A stretch of 64,000 nt of DNA, taken from contig NW_004955488.1 of assembly GCF_000276665.1 (NCBI RefSeq), positions 640,257 through 704,256 of the forward strand, read 5' to 3'. The translations under genes were made by a program, and so were the position numbers. The DNA is from Chinchilla lanigera. Lineage: Eukaryota > Chordata > Mammalia > Rodentia > Chinchillidae. Under the pieces are notes generated by a model. The model ran no database searches and was not told the origin of the DNA. It saw nothing but the letters and a program-made list of their open reading frames with translations. This document shows, one piece after another, positions 34,279 through 47,189 of this stretch. Positions within the stretch are counted from its first letter, which is position 1. Every line of letters begins with the position of its first letter.

Positions 34279-37060
34279 TAATAGGAGGAGCAATTTCTTC
34301 AGCATATATAGGCAAGGCTCCTCTTAAATTAGAGTTAAGTGTATACTGTATCTACCTGGAAGACTGTCAAATTTTAATGGAGAAATTGTACTTACAGTTT
34401 TGTTTGTTATTGCTGTTTCTACATAATTACATGAAATAGTCAGAAATACTAAGGTTTTCCATATGTAGCACTTTTAAAATACTATTGTTTGATCTAAGAT
34501 GTCACTGTACATATCATCTTCATTTTTAAAATTTTTTCCAAATAAAAACATATATATATTTGTTATGTTTGGTTTTGGTGTCAAGCCAATGAATACCATT
34601 CTTTACAGTCTCAAGTTGATGTTCTAAACTAAAATAGTTGACATTTGCTAAAAATTCCCTTGTGTGGTTCATTAGCTAGACTAAGAAGTCTGTCAAGAAC
34701 AGTCCCATCCTTAGGATCCACACTTAATTTTAAATATTATCTTATTATAGAGAAGACTGTGATGTATTGTGTATGAGGGTGACAGCTATAGCAAGTGGAA
34801 TGCTGGGTTCCAGATAACAACAGGACTCTAGCTGTTATTCTGTGTACCTGACAGGATCGAAGCACTTGACAACAACCAGTGGCCCTAATTCGGTGGGGAA
34901 CATGCTATCGAAAGGCTGAATCCAGTAAAGTTTAATAAAAATAAATGGCATCTAAAAGGCTGAAAAAGCATAAAGCACTTTCAGCTGTGTGCTTGTTTGC
35001 TGTGTTTATAGCACTTTAAATATCACACTCTGACCAAGAAGTAATGAACAGGTTCTGAGCTTTCCTTAAATGTATTTTTTTGCTTGCTTTCTTGCTAATG
35101 TTTTATCTTCCTAATGAGATCACACCAGAGTCGTTCCTTCTAAATAAAAGCTTTGCCACAGAGATTGCAAGTAATGAACTCTATAAACTATAAGCAATAA
35201 ATTACGTGCAGCTTCTCCTTTTTTTAAAGCAAAAATAATCCTCTTTTGGTACATATACAAAATGTTCTTGGGGTAAAACAATCTTCATATTTTAATTTAC
35301 TTAATCCTTTCTCCATCGATCTTAAATTGTATTAAGAATAAACATACTGTTAATCTGAAGAAATTACCATAAGTTGAAAATAGTCACAAACCTTGAAAGA
35401 ATTAACTAGGAAATGAACTGTACATTTTTTCAATGCCAGGATACAATAATAGAATATCAAACATATAATCAATTATAGATTTGAATATTTAAGGGTACTA
35501 TCTTAGTTTCAATGAGATTTCAACCTACTTAAATAACTGATAATACTATAAAGATGCATGAAATAAACTACTCAACCACTTAATAAGAGGAAACCAAGCA
35601 ACATTGCATCAAATTTTCAATCTGATATTGTTAGGATTTAAGTCACCTGAAGTTAGCCAACATTTAAACATGCTCAGAAATTTCTTCTAAATCAACAGCA
35701 CATATGAAAGCTTTTAGAACTCCATTTGGAAGAATATATTTAAAGAGAAAGCCACAAATATCAGGACCTGTGACATAAAAGGTATCATTTGTGGAATTAA
35801 AAATCTTGGTTTAAATGTTGCTGTGTCATTTAACAGCAGCATGATCTTGGCTACCTCTGTATTAATGGAAACACACAGAGAATGAGCATAATTACCAAGG
35901 CTTTGGTCATACTTTCTTATGCAAATCAGAAAAATAGCACTAAGATGAAGAAATATGATGAATTTCCCAGAAACTGTGATCACAGATTTGACTGGAAATG
36001 TAGTACATCGGGCAGTCAATAGCTAACGTGAGAAAAAGACAGTTGGAAACAGACCAAGCTAAGAATTTGGAATCATTCCAAGAAAATTAGGACCTAGTGA
36101 AGAGTTTTAAGTGATGGACTTAGTTAACAGCTCTTTCTGGTTTGCTTTTTTAATTTATTTTTCCTTTTCTGGTGGTGGAAATTCAACACAGGACCCTGTC
36201 AGAACATCTCATTTTTTTAAGAGGAAATCTAAATATTGTAAAATCCCTTCTGTATAAGATGAAGTCCGTAGCTAGAAGATCAAAGTTAAATAGATTACTA
36301 TTCAACAATTCTAGAAAGAAAATATAAAATCCAAAGCAAGCAAAGAGATCTGCAGAAGACAATAAATAAGGATGACTGGTGAGGTGGGAAGCACTACAAT
36401 ACAGGTGTGTAAGGGATTTGTCAAGGGATAGAAACTGCAAGAAGAAAAACTTGGTAAGACTTTAAAGAATGTGCTAGCAGAGGTGATGGACAATGAAGAG
36501 GATACAGGAAGAAATGAAAATCCAGAAGAGTTTCATTGAATATAATAATCATGTTAAGTGAAAAATAAGATATGAAATGTTGTGTTAAAAAATAGAATTT
36601 TAAATAGAGAATAAAATTAAGTACCCCAAAATGTGTTAAACAGCTGCAGAGAAAAATATTTAAAGAAAAATATATACAGTATAGGTTTGTACTTAAATCA
36701 GTAGGAAGAGAATATTTACCAAATTGTTTACAGATATGATTAAGGAATAAAATTATGGAAGATTTTCTCTTATTGCACATGTGCTTGTGTTAATTGTTTG
36801 CAATTGCCATGCATTATCTTTTATGACTGAAATTAAAATTGTAATGAATAAAAAATTGGAAAACAATATTCACAAACTAGACCCATCTCTTCATCAAAAC
36901 TAACAAATAAGATGTTCTACTTAAAGTTATTTAAATCTCAAACATTTAAAAATTTAGTAAAATCAACATTAGCATTAATCTTATAGGTCTAGTATGTTAA
37001 AATACAAGAGGCACCAAACCAAATGCCAAATCGGATACTTACTATGGTTTTTGCATTACA
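34279..37060. other. Unassigned AT-rich DNA
   Basis: No gene. At about 36160-36200 'ctggtggtggaaattcaac' followed by 'acaggacc' may be the decayed 3' body of a reverse SINE. The overlapping minus-strand frames at 36183-36780 are AT-rich and hydrophobic without a domain. Confidence 0.5.
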
Positions 37061-37074
37061 AGATCAGTTCACAC

Positions 37075-37403
37075 TAGGTCTAGAGGTCCCATTCAACCCA
37101 GCAATTCCTCTTCTGGGTATTTTCCCAGAAGATCTAAAAATATCATATCACAGTGATATATGTGCACCTATGTTCATATCAGCACAATTTGTAATTGCTA
37201 AATTGTGGAAGCAACCCAAATGTCTATCCACTGAGGACTGGGTAAGAAAATTGTGGTACTTTTATATAACGGAATATTACTCAGCTATAAAGAAAGATAA
37301 ACTCGAGGCCTTTACAGGAAAATGGTCACAACTAGAGACCATACTCATAAGTGAAATAAATCAGATCTGCATGTGCAAGCACCGCATTGTCTCACTAGTG
37401 TAA
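37075..37403 (+). pseudogene. L1 ORF2 C-terminal fragment
   Basis: The last ~109 codons of L1 ORF2 remain open to the natural stop, including 'PFNPAIPLLGIFPEDL' and 'MFISAQFVIAKLWKQPKC'. The open frame extends upstream into host DNA, to an ATG at 37023, by chance. All catalytic domains are absent, so there is no function. Confidence 0.88.
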
Positions 37404-37807
37404 AACCTGAAAGAGTTAATTTAAACTAGGAGGTATGATAGACATTGTGAAATGATAGGAAAGCACTCAAGGGTAAAGGGCAACTGGGATGTGGGAAAAG
37501 AGAAGGGAAAGAAGGAGAAATGTTGTATGTATGTATATACAGGATAGTTAACATAGTTGTTCTACTGTCTTCTATTTCTTTGCTGAAAGAAACTGTCAAT
37601 GAGTCCTTGATTGACCAATATTGCATGTCACTATCTGTTTTCATGAGAAACCACTTTGAAGATATCAATATGTAATACGACAAGCATTGTTAATTTCCTA
37701 CCACTTTGTTTGTAACTCTGTATTGTCTGTACTGTTCTTTTGCTATTTTGTAAAAGGTTGTCTGTCTGTTAATGTTTTCCACCTTTTATTTTTAAAATAA
37801 AAAAAAA
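37075..37807 (+). mobile_element. 5'-truncated L1 (733 bp) with target duplication
   Basis: From 'taggtctagaggtcccattc' on, this aligns with 61000-61726 through the end of ORF2, the 3' UTR and the A tail. The target duplication 'atcaRttcacac' is at 37063-37074 and 37808-37819 (one mismatch). The truncation point lies in the last ~110 codons of ORF2. It is similar enough to the 60 kb copy to be from the same or a close subfamily. Confidence 0.92.
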
Positions 37808-37819
37808 ATCAATTCACAC

Positions 37820-38910
37820 ATATTTGGAACTCTAAGCGCCAAGTGAAGACTATGACATTTATAAAATTTAATCTTGCAAAAAACTTGCAAAAAAGACTAA
37901 AAATAATTTAGCCTTGTAAAATTAATTGAAAAGAATGAGACAAATATAGTTTTTTTTTTTTTTTTTTACACAGGGTATCTGATTTTCTTTAATATGAACA
38001 GAAAATAAGTATACAAGTTCACTAGAGAGAAGTGATAAAAATTGAATGCTATGTATTATGGAATCAGTACAATGAGTTTCCTTTGGTAGCCAGTGACTCT
38101 CAGTCAATTTTGCAAAACACAAAATCAGTTAGGCAGAAACAATATAAAATGCCCCTTTCGGGACTCCAGCTTAATAAAATTGATTTTATATCTAATTTAT
38201 TGATTATATTCATTCAATTCTCCTTGTGCAAAAAAACATGTAGTCATTAATGGTGGTTTGGTAAGCTGAAATTGATTTCTTTTAGGTCAGTTCAACATTA
38301 TCATAACCCAAATATTAAAAATAGTATTCATGATTTACAGAGATAAACCAGTGCCTAGGCAACATAATTTACCCATGTGACCAATAATTTTTAACATTTC
38401 TAAAAACATATAATCACCAAGACAGTGATGATATCCCATATTCAGTGTAATGCTTCATTTAGTGCATTCCTATGGTTTGTTTGGAGTTTAAAATCATACA
38501 AATATAGTGTTTTACAAAATTTCTTTTTGTCACTATTTTAGAGGCATTTTCTAAGAATTAATTCATAGACAAGAAGATGTACATGTGCTTCTCAAATAAA
38601 GTTGAGGTTGGACAATGAAGTTAGCACAAAGGGGGAAATATTTTTAAAGTTAGTTTTCTTTACGCTACACAGGATTTGTAATATATGCTTTTTATTCATC
38701 TAAGTATCTTATTCTCCAATGAAAGTGGAGCTAATGTCTCAAGGTGTTAGAATATTATCTATCACAGAGGGACATGTTCTCACATAGAGGGTAGGCAGTG
38801 TGGCCAGATCTCGCAAGTAGAGAATGCCAAATTTCAGTTTGAAGTTCAGGTGATTAGCAAAGAATTTTAACATAGGTGTTTCCCGACTATGTATGTGTTT
38901 ACGCACTGAT
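37820..38910. other. Unassigned AT-rich DNA
   Basis: No gene or clear repeat. Confidence 0.5.
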
Positions 38911-38913
38911 GTC

Positions 38914-39000
38914 CTAGCCCTGTCCCAGGTATACTGAATCAGAATTTCTAAGAATGGGACAATTTGTTTTGCAAGTTCTTCTGTGATTCTATTGGGTGGC
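38914..39000 (+). mobile_element. MER5A (hAT-Charlie) relic
   Basis: 'cctagccctgtcccaggtat', 'actgaatcagaatttctaag' and 'gttcttctgtgattctat' follow the second half of MER5A, an ancient non-autonomous hAT element. The terminal repeats are not preserved. Confidence 0.7.
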
Positions 39001-39004
39001 CAAG

Positions 39005-40420
39005 CTGTGTAATCACTCTGATTAATGATTGATTATTTACTAATCAAACATTAGGTAAGTTATATAAAATGACTTTCACATACCTCAACCACCAAGCAAA
39101 CCCAGACATGAATAAACCTCCACATCGCGCACTTCCCTAGTCGCCATAGCATCTGTAGGTGGCTGATCACCCCCAGCTTTTCAGCCTTACCCTGGTCTCT
39201 ACTCACCTTCCTTTTTCCCACCTTGCTGAACAAGTTATAAGTGCAGTACCCCATTAATTTTCTCCTGTTAGATGCTATCAGGGAAAGTGTGCAGAAATAA
39301 AAATAATGAGGGTTATAAAATTTTAACCATTGTGTGAAAGTTGACTTTCCAATATAACGAGTACTACGCTTCTCTCAGAAAGCATACGTGATAGTTGAGG
39401 ATAGTAAACTTGGTAGAGTACCTAAGACATTGATTATATCAGGAAGTCTTGTCAGCTCCTTTCTGATTATGCCCCTTTAACTTCGCATAGTTGGTACTCA
39501 ATTTCTTCCCCTGGAAACTGATAAATCTATAAGATTTTTTGCAACGTCTCTTGGAAAAACTAAGATCAATGCTCATAAATTATTGGAGTTTAATATCCTC
39601 TGACTGCTATTTTATTGTGTTCACATATGTGTATGTACAAGTAACATGTTGTGGAAATGGATTATTACAGATAATTATGCTCTATGACTGCTATTTGTAA
39701 GATTCTTTAAATAATTAAAATGTAGATGATGAAATTGCAGTCTACCATTGAAACTAAGACTCTGATCTTTTCAGAATTTGAAACTCAGTTTTAGAGGCAA
39801 TAAATGTGTCTTGCTCTCTACTCATTTGCTGAAATAATCAATAGCCTATTTAGAATCAAGAAGTAGTAACTGAAAAAGTTCATGAATTTTAATTAAAATT
39901 TAGCTCATCCAATGGACACAGAAACAGTTCTGAAATACTTCCCATCTTTTAGGAACTTGCACTTTTAAGTGACTAATATGCGGCTCCTCTGGTGAGTATA
40001 TTTAGTAGAATAGTGGGCACTTTTCCTACTAATACTTAAGTTAGGACAACTGGATTTTATATTATTGAAATATTTCTTGTTTTAACTTTTCTGTACAAGG
40101 TGATGTATACTTACCTTTCATAATTTAAAACTTATTGGATGTATATCATAGCTTATATATCAGCTTTATCAAAAACAACCAAATATATTAATTCTCAAGA
40201 TGCAATAACTGTATCCTTAAATACCATAGGTAAAAGAAGAGTTGTAAGGTATGAGAATGGGCCAGTTATACATTACAGTGTCTGTCACTCCTAAGGAATG
40301 CATTTGTGGTCATTATTGCCCATTAAATATTTTACTATTTATGATTCAAGTATTCTATACATTCACAGCCACTTAGCAAAGATTGCAAGAACAGAAAATG
40401 AAGAACTAACAGTCCTTCAA
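39005..40420. other. Unassigned AT-rich DNA
   Basis: No gene or repeat recognised. Confidence 0.5.
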
Positions 40421-40424
40421 GAAA

Positions 40425-40718
40425 TGATGTAGAAAATTGGATATCAATATGCAGAAGAATAGCCTTCGGCTATTTTCTCTCTCTTGACATATACAAAGGT
40501 CAACTCAAAATGATTTAAAAACTCAAATGTAAAGAAAAAATTAATTTGAAGAAAACATCGAGGAAATGCTCTGTGACACTGGTCTGGGCAAAGATGGTTT
40601 GGAGAGCATAGACAATGAAAGTAAAGTAGGCAAATGGTACTAAACTAAACTACAAATAAAAAGAAACAAGCAACAGAGTAAGGAAGAAATCTACAGAATG
40701 GAAAACAATATTTCCAGA
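40425..40718 (+). mobile_element. L1 ORF2 fragment
   Basis: 'ggatatcaatatgcagaag', 'acatatacaaaggtcaactc', 'aaaatgatttaaaaactcaa', 'ggaaatgctctgtgac', 'aaactaaactac' and a final 'ctacagaatggaaaacaat' follow the L1 ORF2 sequence around the region before the C-terminal cysteine motif. Frameshifts and stops break it. Confidence 0.65.
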
Positions 40719-41995
40719 CTATCCATGTTCAATTGGTCCTACTTCTTATTGTGTCACTCTCTCAGACAACATAGTATAGACCTCACTGGGTCATCTTAGC
40801 TGATCACTGTTTGTTGGTGCTGATTATTACTTATGAACCCTCAGAATATCTTCAGAGGTTTTTTTTTAAGTGTGGTGCTCACCCTTCTTCAAAACTGTAA
40901 ACATTTTTCTCAACACGACTCTTTTAAACAGTACCTTTTATAAAGGGCCTTGACACTGACATAGTAGGCTGTTCCTGACACACAAATTGAACTTTCTTTC
41001 TAACTGGATGATACAAATCAGAAATCCTGAAGAAGTTTCCAGCTTTTTCTGCTGCACGCTTGAAGGGATAGGAACTTTCTGTATGCTGCTAAATGGTAGG
41101 CTGACTTTGATTCTTGACTTTTGATTTCTTGATATGACTTTTGTGATGCTTTTTCTAGAAGTAAATGTATTTGGGCAATAGCATAAAATCCAGTTGGTCC
41201 TTAAATTCCTATTTCCTTCATGTTTTTCCACATTGAATCAGAGTGGATCCATCCCTTGTTCCCTGACACACCATCCTGATTCACCTCCAGTGAGAATTAA
41301 GTGGTTCGATACTTTCTCCCTGCTCTACGGCCCTTGCACTCAGGTTGTGGTCCTCATGACATGGGCAGTGAGTGATTAGAGCAAAGCTTGTTCGTATAGT
41401 TACATTCTCACAAAACCCTTACCACAAACCATGCCAGCTTGGGTTGCCTATTTCATTCTAACGTATCATTGGTAGCTTTGGTGTTATCTAATTTTACAAC
41501 TGATTTTTTTCCCTAAAACTTTAAAATCATTGTTCTGATTTATAACTTTAATTATTCTTTCAGAGACTCTTTCCATGTCCTTTGAGGGAGTATTTTGTTT
41601 CCTCTTGCTTGAAACATCCCACATTTTCTTTAATTTCTACTTTTCTAAAACAAAAAAAATTCTTATAATTTGTTGAGTTTTTGAGCCCTTGTTGAGTTCT
41701 TTCTAATGTGCAAAGGCATTGACCTCAATTCTGTGAATTATATTGAATTATTCATTCTCTTACTAGTTTCCTTCTCCCTGTGATCTTTTACAGAGGATAC
41801 TATGAATAAAATGTAAGAGAGTAAATCTTTTCATAAATTTTCTCATCTCTTTGTTTTATTTTTTATCTATGTCATTTTTCTCTGGGTCCTATGTGTGTCT
41901 GAGGGGGTTACTTCCTGGAAAATTATCTTTAGTTTTCAAACTTTTCAATTTTTAGTTTCATATTTATGCATATCAAACTAGCTCTTTATTTTTCA
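40719..41995. other. Unassigned AT-rich DNA
   Basis: No gene or clear repeat. Short frames at 40938-41379 on opposite strands have no domain. Confidence 0.5.
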
Positions 41996-41997
41996 GT

Positions 41998-42495
41998 TTT
42001 CCATATACACATAGATATATGTTATAGATATAATTATAGATATAGACATAGACATATAGACATAGAGAGAGATAGAGGTCCATAGACAGAGATAGAGATA
42101 TTGAGATAAAGATAGAGTGACAGATAGACAGATATAGATATATAGATATAGACATAGATGTAGAGATAAAGATAGAGAGAAATACATATAGATAGATATA
42201 GATGTAGTAAGAGACATACAGAAAGATAGAGAGAGATAGAGGTAGATAGAAATATACATATAGATAAATAAATAGATAGACAGATATAGATATATAGACA
42301 TAGACATATAGACAGAAATAGAGTTAGAGATAGACATAGGTAGATATAGATATAAACATAGATATAGGCACAGACGTACAGACAGACATGGATAGATATA
42401 GATAGAAATAGATATAAATATAGACATAAACATAGAGATAGAGATTATATATAGAAATAGATGCAGATATAGATATAGATGATATAGATGTATAG
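41998..42495. repeat. GATA/GACATA-type minisatellite
   Basis: About 0.5 kb built almost entirely of 4- and 6-base units (gata, agacat, agatat), strongly purine-biased on the plus strand. Two minus-strand frames (146 and 60 codons of Ser/Ile/Tyr/Leu repeats) are products of the repeat, not genes. Likely unstable in length. Confidence 0.95.
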
Positions 42496-42499
42496 ATAA

Positions 42500-43105
42500 T
42501 GTCCCATAATATTTAATTTCCAGGAACTCTTGTTTGTTCTTTGAGCTTCCTTTTTATATTTAGCTCTTTTTCAGTTGTTGCTTTAAATAAATAAATTCTT
42601 TGCTTTTCTCTCTAAGGATACTGTTTATAGTTCGGATGTTTTTGTTTTACTTCCTTCACTTTCTATGACTCTTCTAAGTTCTTTCTGAAAGTTTCTCTGT
42701 GTGAACCCTTTTATGCTAAATGATTTATCCAGATGTCTTGTGCTCCCTGTCCTCTGCTCTTAGGAGTGAGTTACGACTTATCATACTGGGAGTTACTTTT
42801 GCATTTGCAGAATTGTTGTAATTTTAAAATCCATCTCTAAACTGCTGAGTGTTGCACAAATATACTTGATTTGCTGACTCTCAATCTTTGTGAACCTGCA
42901 TTGTTCAGTAATAATCCTCTCTTCCACACCTCACCAGAAAAATAAGAACCTGGGATTAATCACATTCTGTGTCTGTATGCCTGTCTGTCTGTCTGTCTCT
43001 CTCTCTGTGTCTCTCTCTCATGCATATTCACATGCTACATCAGTATTAAGGTATTTGCAGTTAAATAAACATAGGATTTTTTCCTACTGTACTATCTATC
43101 CCTAA
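42500..43105. other. Unassigned DNA with a pyrimidine microsatellite
   Basis: A compound (TGTC)n(TC)n run at about 42974-43020. Otherwise no gene or repeat. Confidence 0.6.
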
Positions 43106-43109
43106 ATCC

Positions 43110-43370
43110 TTTATCATCTCCTTCTTCATATTTTACATTACCACGTAGCAACAACCCAAGCAAAGCTAGTACTGGATTACATACCCTGTTATATTGCATT
43201 CTCTATTTTCTCTTCTCTCTGCATGCTACTTCCTGTGTAACCTCAAGACCTGTAAGCTTTTAGGGGATCCTTGTATTTCTTTTTCTGTATTCACTTTTGA
43301 TCCATGACATTCTCTTTGGCACAGAGCAGAAGCTAAGTAAATATGTATTAAATAAGCATTCAATGGCTAG
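43110..43370 (+). repeat. LINE-2 (L2) 3' end
   Basis: 'gacctgtaagcttttaggg', 'gatccttgtatttc', 'ttctgtattcacttttgatc', 'ctttggcacagagcagaag' and 'taagtaaatatgtattaaa' follow the L2 3' end in order and spacing, including the typical final 'taaata' block. Confidence 0.65.
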
Positions 43371-43371
43371 T

Positions 43372-44165
43372 ACAAAAGCTGGAAGAATGCTAAGATTACA
43401 CAATATATTTATAAATGATAAAAATCTAGGTGAAAAACCTCTTCTACAACCAGTTTGTAGCAGTGAGTTGCCTTTCAATTTGTTCTCTGTGTTTTAGTGA
43501 GGAAGTTACAACTACGAAGTCCTTATAAAAAAACCAGCCAATGAATTATTTATCAACACATTGATTTTCACACTAGACTTTTGTTAAGAAAAAGTTTATG
43601 TCTGGAAAAAAACTATAGGAGACTTTTCACTTTGTTTTAAAGGTTTGGGAAGTATAAAGAAATAAAAGGAAAATGTGTGCTTGCAGTCACAAAAAGTACA
43701 AAATTTGGCAGAAAGAATACAATAAGGTCTTTAAATATATTTCCAAATTCATTAATTATAATGTATAACATATTTACAGGAGGTCAGTACTGACTCAAAT
43801 TAAATGTGAATTATGAATTCAAAGTTAGTTCAGTCATTGCCCATAAGAAGAAAAATACACATACACTATATTATCCAGTAGCAATCACTTGCTAGGTGGC
43901 TACAAAGACCATAGTAATATTTTCCTGTGAATATTTTCCAAGCCAAACAAGTGCTTGGGGAGTGGGCTACATTGAAAGAGATGTTTCTAATAAAAGGTTT
44001 GAGGCATTGAAACTAAGAAAAATTGCAAAAGACCTTTCATTGTAGATTTTACATGTCTGGGTAACCTAATCCTACTTCAGTTGCACTAAGATAAAATGTG
44101 GAGGGAAACAATAAGAATGTGATCACATTTTATTTCCAACTCCTTTTTATCATGGATGTGGACAC
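43372..44165. other. Unassigned AT-rich DNA
   Basis: No gene or repeat recognised. Confidence 0.5.
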
Positions 44166-44169
44166 TTTG

Positions 44170-45850
44170 TTTTTTTCTAGTTCTTTATTTTATTAGAACA
44201 TGTTTGCAGTACATGATGTTACATTCATCATTTTATGGACTACCTAGATGTGCTTAACATATCTTGATTTTTAATGTTCCCTTTCCCCTCCTCATCTTCC
44301 TCCTTCTGTCCTTCTCTAGGTCCGCTTCTTGGATTTGCATCATCATCACCATCATCACCATCATATTTAGTTCATATCTGCAGTCTATTACAATTATATT
44401 AATTGTGAGTTGTTGGTTCACATACGTGACACATCTTTCATCCTTGTACAACCCCACTCCCTCCCCTTTCATCCACCCTCAGCCCTTTGCTTCCCTTGCC
44501 ATGTGTATAAGATCTGTGCTGCTTGTTTCTTTTGTCAATCTTTTATTTTGCTCTTCATTTCTACTTTGAATTACTCAGATGTGAGAAACCATTGATATTT
44601 AAACTTGTGCACCTGATTTATTTTGCTTAACAGTATGGTCTCCAGGTGTGTCCCTTTCCCTACAGATGTCTCAAATTTGTCCTTCTATATAGCTGAGTAG
44701 CATTCCATTATGAAGAGACACATCACATTTTCTTTAGTTTTCTGTTTACAGGCATATAGCTTTCTACATAGATTTCATTATTATGAATTGTGCTGCTACA
44801 AACACTGCATGATGTGCGTGTATCACTGTAATATGACATGTTTAACTCTTTCAGGAAGATACCTAGAAAGGGAGTACCTAGGTCAAGTGGTATTCCTAGT
44901 TTCAGTGCTTTGAAGAATTTCTGTGCTGATTTCCATCATGGTTGTATCAATTTCCATTCCCAAGAACAAGGTAAAAGCATTTCTTTTCCTCCAAAGCTTC
45001 TCCAGCATTTGTTTGACTTCATGATGATGGTCATGCTTTCTGGGGTAAGAGGGAACCTCATTATTCTTCTAGTTTGCCTTTTTCTAAAGGCCAGAGAGGT
45101 TGGACATTCTTTCATGTACTAATAAGCCATTTGTTTTTCTTCTTTGAAGTCTTCATTTCACTTGCCAATTTTTTGATGAGGCCTTTTATTTGGGGTGTGC
45201 TGATTTTTTAGTTCTTTATATATTCTAGATATTAGTCCTCTATCTGAAGAATGGCTGCCAACATTTTCTACTCTTTTGTAGTTTCTTTTCACTCTGTTGA
45301 TTGTTTCTTTTGCTGTGCAGAAGCCTCTTGATTTGATATGATTCCATTTGTTGATTGTCAGAAGTATTTCCTGTGCAACTAGAGTGCTACTCAGAAAGTT
45401 CTTGCCTGCAGCTATGATTTCAAGAGTTTTACTATTTTGTCTTCCAGCAAGGTAAGTGTTTATGTTTCAGCATTTATATCTTTCATTAATTTTGATTTTA
45501 GTGTAGTACGTCGTAAGAGATTTGGGTCTAGCTGCAGTCTTCTACAGGTAGATAGCCTCTTTTTCCAGAAATATCTGCTGAAAAATCTTTTCTCCAACAT
45601 ATATTCAACTTCTTCTTACTGCTCTGCAAACTTGTACTTATAAAAGGATTGTCGGTCAAAAGATACAATTTCTGGCATCTTTTAAAAGGTAAAGGAAGAC
45701 AAAATGCCACAATATCCAGAACCATTTTTTTCTTTTTTTTTTTGGTTTTTCTCCGATACCGGGAACCGAACTCACAACCTTGCACTTGCCAGGCAGGTGC
45801 TTTGCCGCTGAGCTAAATCCCCAGCCCCCAGAACCATTTTTTTCTTATTA
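44170..45850 (-). mobile_element. L1 3' portion, broken
   Basis: Reverse-strand L1: 3' UTR-like DNA at the left with a 'catcatcatcaccatcatc' run, then ORF2 C-terminal sequence (reverse complement of 'ctgagtagcattccattatg', 'aattgtgctgctacaaac'), and further ORF2 ('ttggatttgcatc' and 'atattagtcctctatctgaa') up to 'gatttgggtctagctgcag'. Many stops and frameshifts. An ID SINE interrupts it at 45735-45827. Plus-strand frames over it (60-100 codons) are antisense shadows. Confidence 0.75.
45735..45827 (-). mobile_element. ID-like SINE nested in L1
   Basis: 'gataccgggaaccgaactc', 'gccaggcaggtgctttgcc' and 'gctgagctaaatccccagcc'. Target duplication 'ccagaaccatttttttctt' at about 45716-45734 and 45828-45846 is essentially perfect. 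It is one of the least decayed copies in the window. Confidence 0.95.
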
Positions 45851-46520
45851 TTCTTTCTTGCTAATTTTTGCATTTTTTTCTTACTACAAAAAGAGCACAT
45901 GCAAGGCAAAAAAGGATATAACTGCACAATTTAAAAACATCTTATAAATCATATTTACAGATTTCATTTGTAATATTATGACTAATAGATTATATGGAGT
46001 TTTTATATTTTGTGTTCGGTTCTTCTCCTCTTTTCTATAAATGAAGCCTAAAGTTCTCTTGGATTATGGATTTCTCATTCTGCTTTTCTCACAGTTCATT
46101 TTTTTTTCTTAGTAGGCAGAAAGAAATGTACATAATCTCTTTCAGCCTAAGACCAAGAAGAGTACATATGCTTGACAAATCATGTATATGTTTTGTAATT
46201 TTACCCATCAAGCAAGAAAAAAAAGCACATTCTTTTTATAGTTGAGTTAGTCAATAAATATTATTGAAATAGTAATTTATCCACACACAAAATGAGTATA
46301 CTTTAATTAGGTTCTAAAATTTATTATTTTAGTATTATCTTATTTATACAGAATGCTTATGAAGCCCAAATTTATAAAATTTATTGTTCCACCATTTTAT
46401 TTATTTATTTATTCTTTTGGTAAAATATTTAAACTGAGATCAATTACCTTGATAAAATTTTAAACATTCAACACAGAAACTCTCTAAACATCTAGAACTC
46501 ACTCAGCTTACAAAAATAAA
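45851..46520. other. Unassigned AT-rich DNA
   Basis: No gene. T- and TTTA-rich stretches near 46395-46415 and 46531-46560. Confidence 0.5.
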
Positions 46521-46536
46521 ACTCTATACCATTTTA

Positions 46537-46712
46537 TTTTATTTATTTTACTTTATTTTTTGTGTTTTTGCGACAAGTTCTTGCTGTTTTCAAGTTTTGT
46601 TCAGGCTGGCCTTGAGCTCACTTTGTAGCCCAGGATGGACTCAAACTCACAACAATCCTCCTGCCTCAGCCTCCTGAGTACTGGGATTACATATGTGTGC
46701 TACCATGCCTGG
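46537..46712 (-). mobile_element. B1-like 7SL-derived SINE with target duplication
   Basis: In reverse complement this reads 'gccaggcatggtagcacac', 'atgtaatcccagtactcagg', 'aggctgaggcaggagg' and a 'gaggccagcctg'-type right half: a 7SL RNA-derived monomer. The T-rich left side is its A tail. Target duplication 'ctYtataccatttta' type at 46522-46536 and 46713-46727 (one mismatch). The short frame at 46635-46817 is a shadow. Confidence 0.92.
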
Positions 46713-46801
46713 CTCCATACCATTTTAAAAGCAATGAAACATTTTTTCTTTGTTCTATGTGTGGCAACCAATGTTCTATTCCCTATTTTTAAGAGTTTGA
46801 A

Positions 46802-46918
46802 GGGGCTGGGGATTTAGCTCAGTGGCAAAAGCACCTGCCTGGCAAGCGCAAGGTCATGTGTTCGGTGCCTGGTATCGGAGAAAAAAACCAAAAACAAACA
46901 AACAAACAAACAAACAAA
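46802..46918 (+). mobile_element. ID-like SINE with target duplication
   Basis: 'gggctggggatttagctcag', 'cctgcctggcaagcgcaagg', 'gttcggtgcctggtatcgg', then an A tail of 'aaac' repeats. Perfect target duplication 'aagagtttgaa' at 46791-46801 and 46919-46929. Confidence 0.95.
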
Positions 46919-47189
46919 AAGAGTTTGAACATTTTTGATACTTCACGTTAGTATAATCACGCAGTTTTTGTCTTTCTGAGACTCGTCTCATTTAGCATAA
47001 CGTATTCAAAGTTTGTCCATGTTGTCACATGCCTTGAAAGGAAGAAAAGAAACACATGATTGCTTGCTCTCTTCCTACTGCTGCTTGCAGGAGGGAGTGT
47101 ATTTCTAAATGCTCACTAAGGAGAATTAACACAAGGTATACTTGCAAGACTGAGAGATAGAAATCAGAAATTTGTTAAAGTGAATGAGA

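Noticed and set aside
40458..40474. Perfect hairpin 'aatagccttcggctatt' followed by T-rich DNA, like a bacterial terminator
   Set aside because: It lies in a decayed L1 fragment in a mammalian genome; a 7 bp stem is expected by chance in 64 kb.
41993..42433. 146-codon minus-strand frame of Ser/Ile/Tyr/Leu residues
   Set aside because: It is a direct translation of the GATA-type repeat and has no independent coding evidence.
46802..46880. Possible tRNA gene (box A and box B present)
   Set aside because: It is part of an A-tailed SINE with target duplication and many sibling copies. It lacks a proper acceptor stem.
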